NCBI GenBank assembly: GCA_030682495.1
Contig: JAUXOC010000063.1
Span: 1-43,048, forward strand
Origin: Alphaproteobacteria bacterium
GTDB lineage: Bacteria > Pseudomonadota > Alphaproteobacteria > Micavibrionales > UBA2020
Length of the DNA: 43,048 bases
Direction: 5' to 3'
Below the pieces are notes generated by a model. It was not told the origin of the DNA. It saw only the letters and a program-made list of their open reading frames with translations, and did not search any database. The position numbers and the translations under genes are program-made. Numbering within the stretch: position 1 is the first letter of the stretch; each line of letters begins with the position of its first letter. Positions 34,510 to 41,759 of this stretch are shown one piece after another.

Positions 34510-35343
34510 TTAGGGGCGAGAAGTCGTCGGTTTCTTCTGGATTCTGTCGATCACAAGCAGCGCGGCTGCGTATAAAGCCATGAAACTTAAGGGGCTGAAA
34601 AAGAAGTCCACTTGACCGAGGGGGGTTCGCGTTCCGGACACAATGAGGGGACCGTGTACGCTAGGCGAGCCAGCGATCCCTTGGGCGGCATAGCGTGCCA
34701 TCAAGAAAGTGACGGCAATGACAAAAAGGGACAGTAACAAGAAAAGTGCGGGGGACTGTTTAGTGCGCATTGCATAGCGATAAACCCAAGTGCAAACGAG
34801 CGCTTGTGTAAAGACGACAGGCGCGGCGAATTCGGCATATCTCAGTAAAGGCCATTGTTTTAGCCAGACGGCGCGTTGGAAAACAAAATATCCATCGAAC
34901 ATCTCAAACGCGAAGCACAGTAGCAGGATCACGCTGAAATCGCGGAGAAAGAGGGGCATCGCTGGCGGTTGTTGCGGATTCTCCAAAGAGCAACTCTCCT
35001 GCGTTGGCAGCAGCGGCTTCGAGCCGTCCGGCGTAGCCGTCTTCTCGCGGCTCCTCACGAGCAGCAGACGGTAGCCATCGAAGTGCTGGCCGATAACTCT
35101 TTTTATCGCGAGGTAGGTCGCGGCAAAGATCGCAACTAGGCACAAAGGATAGGACGCCACAGTGAGAGCCTGCAACCCCGGCTCTTTGTCCATCTCAAAG
35201 ACAACCTGAAGAAAGACGGTAAGGACGAACAGGCAAAAGGCGACAACCACCAAAAATAAGGCCGACCACAAAATCATGAGCAACATGACTGTCCATGATA
35301 TGCGGACGATGACTCCGCGTGGTGGTTGTTGCGGATTTTCCAA
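34510..35343 (-). CDS. Predicted multi-pass membrane protein, unknown function
   Basis: Membrane protein of 277 residues with about six helices (near 17-46, 58-82, 134-155, 170-190, 198-220, 248-266). I recognise no family. The N-terminal ENPQQPP recurs at residues 121-127, just before the third helix, and the DNA there is a near-exact 26-bp direct repeat. Thus each half starts with the same short motif, which suggests a duplication or a fusion of two smaller proteins. The start is TTG at 35343 with AGGGGG seven bases upstream; an ATG at codon 20 is an alternative. A TTG in the second copy could also start a shorter product. It lies 22 bases downstream of the next minus-strand gene and is probably cotranscribed. 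Confidence 0.65.
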   Translation of the reverse strand: MENPQQPPRGVIVRISWTVMLLMILWSALFLVVVAFCLFVLTVFLQVVFEMDKEPGLQALTVASYPLCLVAIFAATYLAIKRVIGQHFDGYRLLLVRSREKTATPDGSKPLLPTQESCSLENPQQPPAMPLFLRDFSVILLLCFAFEMFDGYFVFQRAVWLKQWPLLRYAEFAAPVVFTQALVCTWVYRYAMRTKQSPALFLLLSLFVIAVTFLMARYAAQGIAGSPSVHGPLIVSGTRTPLGQVDFFFSPLSFMALYAAALLVIDRIQKKPTTSRP

Positions 35344-35346
35344 AGA
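34964..35346. repeat. Direct repeat of 26 bp, 357 bases apart
   Basis: Copies at 34964-34989 and 35321-35346 match at 24 of 26 positions (shared core GTTGTTGCGGATT). Both are in the same frame of the membrane-protein gene and encode ENPQQPP on the minus strand. The rest of the two halves is not obviously similar. Confidence 0.8.
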
Positions 35347-35365
35347 TCAGCCCCCTGGTTTAGTC

Positions 35366-35899
35366 TCAGTTCGGGCGATTGCCGCCGTTTTTCGGCGTGT
35401 TCGGTTTGGCTGCTGCGGGGGCTGCCTTGGGCTTGGGCGGCAGGATACCGCCGCGCTCTGCGTGCTTTTCAAAGAACAGCTCGTCCATTTGTTCGCGGAA
35501 GGCTTGCGGCAGCAGGCGATAGGCGGCCATGTAATGAAAATCCGGCTCCGGCGAGGGGGCGGTTTCTTTGTATTTCATCAAAGATTCTTCCATGTCACGC
35601 AAGATCAGAAAAGCCGCATCAAAGTTCATGCGGAATTCATCCGTGTTGCTGCTGATGCGGCGGCCGGTGTATTTGGTGATGGCGTCGCGGTACGCGCGGC
35701 TGACTTCCTGCACGCCGTTGGTCACGGTCTTGATGTTGTTCTGGATCGAAATTGTCCAGTAACCTTCTTTGGTGCGCTTGGCGGTCAGCTGCACAAATTT
35801 GTCGGTGCCGTCCAAGTCGGGCACAGGCAGCTTGCGGGTGGTCATCTGTTTGACGTCGTCGAAGGAGTTTGCCGCCTTGTTGAACCAGCCTTTAAACAT
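35366..35899 (-). CDS. Hypothetical protein
   Basis: Uncharacterised soluble protein of 177 residues. It starts MFKGWFNKAANSF, followed by a beta-type region (KFVQLTAKRTKEGYWTISI, TVTNGVQEVSRAY), a helical part (FDAAFLILRDMEESLMKYK), and a Pro/Ala/Lys-rich, probably disordered tail ending in KNGGNRPN. There is no signal peptide or membrane helix. The ribosome-binding site is strong (GAAGGAGA). A promoter-like TTGACA lies about 90 bases upstream. The membrane-protein gene follows after 22 bases. I cannot name a function. Confidence 0.72.
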   Translation of the reverse strand: MFKGWFNKAANSFDDVKQMTTRKLPVPDLDGTDKFVQLTAKRTKEGYWTISIQNNIKTVTNGVQEVSRAYRDAITKYTGRRISSNTDEFRMNFDAAFLILRDMEESLMKYKETAPSPEPDFHYMAAYRLLPQAFREQMDELFFEKHAERGGILPPKPKAAPAAAKPNTPKNGGNRPN

Positions 35900-35966
35900 G
35901 TGAACGGTCTCCTTCTTTTTACAGAATGATATAATTTTCTAAAAATATATGGCTTGTACTGGAATT

Positions 35967-35995
35967 TTTCTAAAGACCATGGCCGGATATGTCAA
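35967..35995 (-). promoter_or_regulatory. Candidate promoter of the 35899 gene
   Basis: On the minus strand: consensus TTGACA (35995-35990), a 17-base spacer and TAGAAA (35972-35967). It gives a leader of about 60 bases, AT-rich, ending in the GAAGGAGA ribosome-binding site. Confidence 0.55.
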
Positions 35996-36060
35996 GGGGG
36001 GCTTTTCAACCGCCGCGCGAAGGATTATGTTCATAACATTCCAGAGACTTGATTTTTAAA

Positions 36061-36066
36061 TATAAT
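36061..36066 (+). promoter_or_regulatory. Probable -10 box of lipB
   Basis: A perfect TATAAT ends 15 bases before the lipB ATG, so transcription would begin only about 8-10 bases upstream of the start codon. No ribosome-binding site fits in that space. The -35 region is weak (TTCCAG, 16 bases away). Confidence 0.5.
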
Positions 36067-36081
36067 GAAAGCGATTTTTGA

Positions 36082-36801
36082 ATGGCTGTCGCCCAAAAAA
36101 TGCCCGCCCCTTCCAAGCCTGCGCCCGCAAAGCCCCGTGCTGCCGCCAAAAAAATCCCCGTGCAGTGGCAAAGCGAAGAGCGTCCTGTGCCCTATGACCG
36201 CGCCCTTGCTTTTATGGAGGCGAAGGTCGCCCTGATCCGCGAAAAAGCGGAACGCGATATGGTCTGGCTGCTGGAACACCCGCCGGTCTATACAGCGGGC
36301 ACCAGCGCAGACCCGAAAGACCTGCTCAATGCGCGCTTTCCGGTCTATACGGCGGGGCGCGGCGGGCAATATACCTATCATGGCCCCGGCCAGCGTGTGG
36401 CCTATGTGATGCTTGATCTTCAGCGCCGCATGGAGAGCGCGCCGGATTTGCGCGCCTATATCACCGACCTTGAAGAATGGATCATCCAAACGCTGTCAGG
36501 TTTCGACGTCAAGGGTGAACGCCGTTCAGATCGCGTCGGTATCTGGGTCGATATGAAGCCCTACGGCAAGCCCAAAGGCACCGAAGCCAAGATTGCCGCG
36601 ATCGGCGTGCGCGTGCGCAAATGGGTTGCTTTTCATGGCGTATCGGTCAACATCAACCCTGACCTGTCGCATTTTGACGGTATCGTCCCTTGCGGCATTT
36701 CGCAGCACGGCGTCACCTCGCTTGCCGCACTTGGTATCAAGGTCACGATGCCGGAATTCGACCGCGCCCTGCAGGCCGGCTGGCAGAAAGTTTTCGGCTA
36801 A
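36082..36801 (+). CDS. lipB: Octanoyltransferase LipB
   Basis: Moves octanoyl groups from acyl carrier protein to lipoyl domains of 2-oxoacid dehydrogenases and the glycine cleavage system, the first step of lipoate synthesis. The 239 residues carry [17 protein letters not shown], the family signature, catalytic Lys170 ([10 protein letters not shown]) and Cys204 (DGIVPCGI). A Pro/Ala/Lys-rich N-terminal extension of about 25 residues precedes the domain, as in some Alphaproteobacteria. A second Met at residue 7 is a possible start. A small ORF follows two bases after the stop. lipA is not in the window. Confidence 0.96.
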   Translation: MAVAQKMPAPSKPAPAKPRAAAKKIPVQWQSEERPVPYDRALAFMEAKVALIREKAERDMVWLLEHPPVYTAGTSADPKDLLNARFPVYTAGRGGQYTYHGPGQRVAYVMLDLQRRMESAPDLRAYITDLEEWIIQTLSGFDVKGERRSDRVGIWVDMKPYGKPKGTEAKIAAIGVRVRKWVAFHGVSVNINPDLSHFDGIVPCGISQHGVTSLAALGIKVTMPEFDRALQAGWQKVFG

Positions 36802-36803
36802 TC

Positions 36804-37034
36804 ATGTCGATCATTCCTGCTTTTCGTGCCGTTTTGCAGCCCGATGTCACTGACGAGCAGCGTCAGACACTGGAAAAAGACGTCCGTGCGCTCAAAGGCG
36901 TGGTGCAGGTTATTTTTAACCGTAATGCGGACGGCGAAAAATATCTGCATGTAAACTACATGCCCGGCAACGGTGTCGAGCGGCGCGTTGCCGCCATGGA
37001 CGGCGTCCTGCGCACCCATTACACAATGTCCTGA
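36804..37034 (+). CDS. Small protein coupled to lipB
   Basis: Protein of 76 residues whose ATG begins two bases after the lipB stop. I do not recognise it. The predicted order is strand (IIPAFRAVL), helix (TDEQRQTLEKDVRAL), strand (GVVQVIFNR), strand (KYLHVNYMP), helix (VERRVAAMDG), strand (LRTHYTMS). This beta-alpha-beta-beta-alpha-beta plan matches the ferredoxin-like fold of heavy-metal-associated domains, but the CxxC metal motif is absent. The tight spacing implies co-expression with lipB; a role in lipoylation is only an inference. It could be a small regulatory domain. Confidence 0.6.
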   Translation: MSIIPAFRAVLQPDVTDEQRQTLEKDVRALKGVVQVIFNRNADGEKYLHVNYMPGNGVERRVAAMDGVLRTHYTMS

Positions 37035-37329
37035 CTCTCTTATCCATAAAGAGCCTGCGAGCACCACCACGACGCGCGTTTTTTGTCCCGCCGGCGGGGC
37101 TCATTTGTTTTTTAACAGTTGATTCGCAGCTGCTGCACCGCAACAGGTACATATGTACCTTTGTGAGCAGGGTTCTGAAATATAGTGTTAAATTCTGATT
37201 TCATTGATTAATTTAATTACAATAAAAGGCGATTGATTTTAATAATATTTTCGCCTAACAATAGGACACCTTAACGATACTCAGATACCGGCTACCAAAA
37301 ACTGCACCGCTTAAACGACGGAGGCACTG
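37035..37329. other. AT-rich intergenic stretch with promoter-like signals
   Basis: No gene is seen in these 295 bases. The left part has a GC palindrome (CCCGCCGGCGGG at 37087-37098) followed by T runs, a weak terminator for lipB. The right part is strongly AT-rich. A pair TTGATT (37233-37238), 17 bases, TAACAA (37256-37261) could be the promoter of the 37330 gene, and an AGGCGA / TCGCCT stem (37227-37256) spans it. Confidence 0.4.
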
Positions 37330-38808
37330 TTGGCACAAAGGGTTTCGGCCGAAACGATCACTGAGATTACATCCTCCCCGGGGTTTGTACCGCCGGGCAA
37401 GGTTTCGACCCCGCCATCCCCCGAAGACATCATCCAGACAGCGCGCAAAGAACTGGACGAACGGATTGCAAAATTCACCCGTATCCTTGCTGGCAACCCG
37501 ACAGAAGAAGACGGCCGCCGCGCCCGCGAATCTCTCGACAAGGCACGTTTCCAGCGCAAACAATTCGACCAGCTGCTGAACGAAGTGCCCGAAGGCTTCA
37601 AGCTGGTGCCGGTTTATTACTCCAAAATCACGCAAGACCAGAATGGCGCGGTTCACGAAGAATATCTGTCCAACGTCCGCACCCGCTTTTTGAAATTCAT
37701 TGGCGAAAATCACGCCGATGCCGCCCGCGCTCTCGGCGTCTGTGAACATGGCATCGAGCGGATGAAGATGGGCCTCGACCCTGCTGATAAAGAGGGTCGC
37801 CAATATGAAATGAATATCGATCATATTATCGAGCGCGCCGGCAGCGGTCTTTGGGCAGTGGGTAAAGAAAAAGATCCCGATCAAAAACCCGAAGTCGAAG
37901 ACAAATTCCGCCAGAACCATTTCGGCAATCTCATTCTGATCCCGACCAAAATCCACGATTATAAAAACACGCTGAACGGCCTGCAGAAAATCGGCACGTT
38001 GCAACCGGGCGAAGGCCGCTGGATTTTGATGATGACGCCGGAGCGGAGCGAGCAAAACCCCGCTTTCATCTGCCCGCCGCAAACACCGGGCAGCCGCTGG
38101 GATATCTTGTCGGTTAAAGAAAAAGATCCGTTCAACGAAATCCACCATGCCGACTTTACGGTCAAACAGGCCGCTGACCGTCTCCGCGAATTCCGCACCA
38201 ATCCTGTCGTCGACAAGGCTCTGCAGGCGATTGAAGAAGTCGCCCGCACATATAAGCGCGACGTTGCGCAGATGGCGAATGACAACATCAAAGGCCGCCG
38301 CAGCCTTTCCAAAATTTTCAATGACGTGCTGGAACATGACGAAGCTGCACGCGAAGCCGAAAAACTTCTCGCGCCTGCGCTCAAAGAAGTCGCCAATAAC
38401 CTGACCAAATGCTTCGATGGCGTCGCCGACAATCTGGGCGGCGACAAAGGCAACAAACTGCTGCATAACTTCAATGGATTTTTCCGCAGCAACGCCATGC
38501 GCACCCTGCGTGAAAACACCGCCAAACTGCCGATGCCGGAAGCAAAAGAAATCGCAGATATTTGCAAAACCATTGAAGCCGATCTGAATATGCTGATTCC
38601 GCCCAAACCGCGCAGTGAAGAACGCAGCGCCGAAGGAAAGCCCAAAGGCGATGCGCGTAAAAACTTTAACGGCCAAAGCGCCCGCAAACCGCGCAACGAC
38701 AATGCCGCCGCGCCCAAACAAGGCGGCTGGAAAAAGAAAAAAAAGAACAAAGATAAAAACAAAAGCAACGACCGCGGCAGCGCGCGCAAGGGCGGCTGGC
38801 ACGGCTGA
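37330..38808 (+). CDS. HNH-like domain protein with basic C-terminal tail
   Basis: Protein of 492 residues that I cannot name. Residues about 160-215 look like an HNH nuclease site: MNIDHIIERAG (Asp164, His165), then HFGNLILIPTKIHDYKN (Asn200, His209, Lys212, Asn213). Before it are helical, charged segments (DGRRARESLDKARFQRKQF); after it a long helical region (DRLREFRTNPVVDKALQAI in part, EHDEAAREAEKLL). The last 60 residues are disordered and highly basic, with KKKKKNKDKNK and two GGW motifs, suited to binding nucleic acid or membranes. The start is TTG at 37330 with GGAGG six bases upstream. No methylase or immunity-like gene is adjacent, so a restriction or toxin role is not supported by context. 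Confidence 0.65.
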   Translation: MAQRVSAETITEITSSPGFVPPGKVSTPPSPEDIIQTARKELDERIAKFTRILAGNPTEEDGRRARESLDKARFQRKQFDQLLNEVPEGFKLVPVYYSKITQDQNGAVHEEYLSNVRTRFLKFIGENHADAARALGVCEHGIERMKMGLDPADKEGRQYEMNIDHIIERAGSGLWAVGKEKDPDQKPEVEDKFRQNHFGNLILIPTKIHDYKNTLNGLQKIGTLQPGEGRWILMMTPERSEQNPAFICPPQTPGSRWDILSVKEKDPFNEIHHADFTVKQAADRLREFRTNPVVDKALQAIEEVARTYKRDVAQMANDNIKGRRSLSKIFNDVLEHDEAAREAEKLLAPALKEVANNLTKCFDGVADNLGGDKGNKLLHNFNGFFRSNAMRTLRENTAKLPMPEAKEIADICKTIEADLNMLIPPKPRSEERSAEGKPKGDARKNFNGQSARKPRNDNAAAPKQGGWKKKKKNKDKNKSNDRGSARKGGWHG

Positions 38809-38858
38809 TCTTTTTTGCGGCGAAACCCTGCCAGCGCGGCACAATAGCCGAGACCTCC

Positions 38859-39494
38859 ATGTCCGAAATTCTGAATGTTTTTGATGCCGGCGGCGCGGCG
38901 CTTGACCCGCCAGTGGCCTCGATAGATGATGTGCATCGCCTCGGGCTATGGCACGTCACGTTCGCCTGCTGGCTTGTGAGCCCGCGCGGGACAGTGCTGA
39001 TACAAAAGCGCGGGGCGCGTAACCGTATCGATCCCGGCAGCTATGACGCCTCCGCCTCCGGCCACTTGTCGGCGGGCGAAACGCCGGAGGACGGGTGGCG
39101 CGAGTGCCGGGAAGAGCTGGGCGTGGTTTTACCTGCCGAAGATCGTTTTCCGATAGGCGTTCTTCGCAATCAGGCCGTTCGCGGCGACTATATCAATAAC
39201 GAATTTTGTCATGTCTTTTTGGCGCGCTGGCAAGGCACGGGGCAAGACCTGACACTTCAGGCAGGCGAGGTTGCAGGCTGTGCCGAAATGTCTGTCGCAG
39301 ACGGTTTGGCGCTGTTTGGGGGGCATCGGCTTGAAATTTCCGCACAGACAACAGACGGCGACATAACACTGTGCGCTACTGACATGTGCAACGCTGCGCA
39401 GCGTACAGGGAAAAATGGCTATTATCTCAAGGTTATGGAGGCAGCAGCGGATTTGCTCGCGGGTCGCCCGCTGCGCACGCTGCCCCCGCTCTAG
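38859..39494 (+). CDS. Nudix hydrolase (isopentenyl-diphosphate-isomerase-like type)
   Basis: Nudix-fold protein of 211 residues that may hydrolyse a nucleoside diphosphate derivative. LWHVTFACWLVSPRGTVLIQ followed by RIDPGSYDASASGHL resembles the YfcD and IPP-isomerase-like branch. The Nudix box is GHLSAGETPEDGWRECREELGV in two parts: GHLSAGE then RECREELGV. Only six residues separate them instead of the seven in the consensus, so the box is one residue short. The key glutamates are kept. The rest is a normal-length domain with C-terminal helices (MEAAADLLAGRP). Ribosome-binding signal is weak. It lies 50 bases downstream of the HNH-like gene. Confidence 0.85.
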   Translation: MSEILNVFDAGGAALDPPVASIDDVHRLGLWHVTFACWLVSPRGTVLIQKRGARNRIDPGSYDASASGHLSAGETPEDGWRECREELGVVLPAEDRFPIGVLRNQAVRGDYINNEFCHVFLARWQGTGQDLTLQAGEVAGCAEMSVADGLALFGGHRLEISAQTTDGDITLCATDMCNAAQRTGKNGYYLKVMEAAADLLAGRPLRTLPPL

Positions 39495-39587
39495 CTTTTC
39501 CTGTACTGTCCAAAAGCTTTGCAAAACAAGGCCGATATGTTAAAAATCGGGCGATTTTAATATTTTGTGCCGCCGGAGGCCTTTGTC

Positions 39588-40964
39588 ATGTCCACCCCCT
39601 CGCCCAGCCTGAAGCCTGTCTCTGCAACCGCAGATCTCGGTATCGATGCGCTTTGCGCCCGCTTTGTAAACCGTGATGCGGTGATCGGGGTTGTCGGGCT
39701 TGGCTATGTCGGTCTGCCGCTGGTCTGCGCGATCTGTGCGAAAGGCTTCAAGTCGATCGGCTTTGATATCGACGCGCAAAAAATTGACCGCCTGAGCAAA
39801 GGCCAGTCTTATATCGGCAACATCCACAACGACAAAATATCCGCGCTGGTCCAGGACGGCGCTTTCGTGCCGACGGCCGATTTCAGCCGCCTTGGCGACG
39901 TAGATGCGATTTTGATGTGCGTGCCGACGCCGCTCAACAAAAACCGCGAGCCGGACATGAGCTACGTCGAGGAAACGTCGAGAACCATCGCCAAAACCCT
40001 GCGCCGCGGGCAGCTGGTGGTGCTGGAATCAACAACATGGCCGGGCACAACGCGCGAATTGGTGCGCCCGATTTTAGAGGCCGGCAGCGGTCTTAAGGCC
40101 AGTGTTGATTTCTACCTCGCCTTCTCGCCGGAGCGGGAAGACCCCGGCAATGCGAATTTCCACACAGCGATTATTCCCAAAGTGGTTGGCGGTGACGGCG
40201 CCGATGCCCTGAAACTGGCGCAGACCATGTATGACCAGTTTCTGGCCAAAACCGTCGCAGTTTCTTCTGCTGACACGGCCGAAGCCGTCAAGCTGACCGA
40301 GAACATCTTTCGCGCGGTGAATATCGCCCTCGTCAACGAGCTCAAGGTTATTTATGACGCCATGGGCATCGACATCTGGGAAGTGATCGAAGCCGCCAAA
40401 ACCAAGCCTTTCGGTTACATGCCGTTTTACCCCGGCCCCGGTCTTGGCGGGCATTGCATCCCGATTGACCCGTTTTACCTGACGTGGAAGGCGCGCGAGC
40501 ACAATATTTCCACGCGCTTTATCGAACTGGCGGGCGAGATCAATGTTCTGATGCCGCGCTTTGTCGTGACCCGCCTTGCCGAAACGCTGGATACCCGCTT
40601 CACCCGCTCGCTCAATGGCGCGAAAATCCTGCTGCTGGGTATGGCCTATAAGAAAAACGTCTCCGACATTCGCGAAAGCCCTGCCTTTGCGATTATGGAG
40701 ATTTTGCAGAAACGCGGCGCCGACCTGTCTTATCACGACCCCTTCGTCGATGTTGTGCCGCCAACGCGCGAGCATGCAGCCTTTACCGGCATGGCATCCA
40801 TTCCCCTGACGCCCGAGATGATCGCGGGGGTAGATGCGGTGGTGGTTGTTACCGACCATACAGATGTGGATTATGACATGGTCGCACAACATGCAAAGCT
40901 GGTCGTCGATACGCGCAATGTCTATGCTGCCCTGACCAACCGCGAAAATATCGTCAAGGCTTAG
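39588..40964 (+). CDS. wbpA: Nucleotide-sugar dehydrogenase (UDP-GlcNAc 6-dehydrogenase type)
   Basis: NAD-dependent enzyme that oxidises a UDP-sugar at C6 to the uronic acid used in surface polysaccharide. The 458 residues have the Rossmann motif GVVGLGYVGLPL (from about residue 34), SPEREDPGN, TENIFRAVNIALVNEL, the catalytic GPGLGGHCIPIDP with Cys290, and a C-terminal UDP-binding domain. The pattern fits WbpA-type enzymes acting on UDP-GlcNAc more than UDP-glucose dehydrogenases, but substrate is inferred. The ATG at 39588 follows GGAGG; a GTG at 39567 would add seven residues. No glycosyltransferase cluster is nearby. Its stop codon is the first base of a long inverted-repeat element. Confidence 0.9.
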   Translation: MSTPSPSLKPVSATADLGIDALCARFVNRDAVIGVVGLGYVGLPLVCAICAKGFKSIGFDIDAQKIDRLSKGQSYIGNIHNDKISALVQDGAFVPTADFSRLGDVDAILMCVPTPLNKNREPDMSYVEETSRTIAKTLRRGQLVVLESTTWPGTTRELVRPILEAGSGLKASVDFYLAFSPEREDPGNANFHTAIIPKVVGGDGADALKLAQTMYDQFLAKTVAVSSADTAEAVKLTENIFRAVNIALVNELKVIYDAMGIDIWEVIEAAKTKPFGYMPFYPGPGLGGHCIPIDPFYLTWKAREHNISTRFIELAGEINVLMPRFVVTRLAETLDTRFTRSLNGAKILLLGMAYKKNVSDIRESPAFAIMEILQKRGADLSYHDPFVDVVPPTREHAAFTGMASIPLTPEMIAGVDAVVVVTDHTDVDYDMVAQHAKLVVDTRNVYAALTNRENIVKA

Positions 40965-41109
40965 GGTCAATCGACATTCACTAACTGTACCTTGCAAAAT
41001 CAGCGGCATTTCTGTGCTTCCGGTGCTCACGTACCTTGGGGTACGCTGCGCGCCGGTTCTCGAAAAACCGCTGTTTTGCCGACGGCACAGCGTAAATGTC
41101 GATTGACCC
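40964..41109. repeat. 146-bp nested inverted-repeat element
   Basis: The outer arms (40964-40978 and 41095-41109, GGGTCAATCGACATT and its exact complement) are 15 bp and perfect. Inside are a second imperfect pair (GCAAAATCAGCGG at 40994-41006 against CCGCTGTTTTGC at 41068-41079) and a central stem CGTACC / GGTACG (41030-41045) with a four-base loop. The whole could fold as one long hairpin. It has no coding capacity and starts within the stop codon of the preceding gene. It looks like a MITE or large palindromic repeat; whether it also ends transcription is not known. Confidence 0.75.
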
Positions 41110-41188
41110 CAAGACGCGTCACCAGACTTGTTGATTAAAAACCGGCAAGCCCCTAGACTTGGCTTGTTCACGGGAGGAATATTCTGAC

Positions 41189-41695
41189 ATGTTCGGTTTC
41201 GGTAAAAAAGAAGAGGTAAAACTCGTCGGCGCAAAGGCAAAGATAGAACACGCCAAGAAGTTCGGTAAAAATTTCCAGGTCAAATCCAAGCGAGAGGGCA
41301 AAGAGCCTAATCCCACACTGGCGATTGTCATCGTCTGGGGTCTGGCGGTTGGTCTCGCCACGCTTTTGACCGAGGGTGTTTTGAAAACCGGCGCGGGAAT
41401 CAGTACCGGCAATGGCAGCTTCGACAAGTTGATGTTCGGTCCGGGTGAACCGGCACTGATGGGCTCCTCCGAAATCGATTATCTTTTGGTGCTGCTCATC
41501 CGCGGTACGGGCATCTTTCTGGTCGCAGGCATTGTTCCCGGCTGCACTGTTTTGTGGCAACGCCTACTCGATAAAAACCAGATGAACGTCTATATCTCTT
41601 TCTGGGGTGTCAGCATCGGCCTTGCGGTTCTTTACTACCTCGCCAAAGACATTCTGGCTGATATCTTCAAGGAAGTTCTGGCCGTCTTTATGTGA
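41189..41695 (+). CDS. Small membrane protein, unknown function
   Basis: Protein of 168 residues with a charged, Lys-rich N-terminal cytoplasmic part (KKEEVKLVGAKAK and FQVKSKREGKE) and three likely membrane helices (about 44-62, 97-118, 134-152). It has no recognised family. The loop between helices 1 and 2 is Gly-rich and may be exposed. GGGAGG lies about 11 bases upstream of the ATG at 41189. The TerC gene starts 64 bases after its stop, so cotranscription is plausible. Confidence 0.7.
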   Translation: MFGFGKKEEVKLVGAKAKIEHAKKFGKNFQVKSKREGKEPNPTLAIVIVWGLAVGLATLLTEGVLKTGAGISTGNGSFDKLMFGPGEPALMGSSEIDYLLVLLIRGTGIFLVAGIVPGCTVLWQRLLDKNQMNVYISFWGVSIGLAVLYYLAKDILADIFKEVLAVFM

Positions 41696-41759
41696 CGCGC
41701 GCCGCGACGCCTTGCCCGCTTTCTTTCTATCCCCCTCTTTTTGATACCGGAGAAAATCT

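Noticed and set aside
37330-38808. Restriction endonuclease or toxin assignment for the HNH-like protein
   Set aside because: No methyltransferase, immunity gene or antitoxin is adjacent, so the context does not support it.
37255-38844. Long minus-strand frame opposite the HNH-like gene
   Set aside because: The plus-strand gene has a GGAGG site and coherent motifs; the minus frame is low-complexity, Phe-rich sequence typical of a shadow.
41696-41759. Manganese (yybP-ykoY) riboswitch before terC
   Set aside because: The gap is only 64 bases and shows none of the conserved loop sequences I know.
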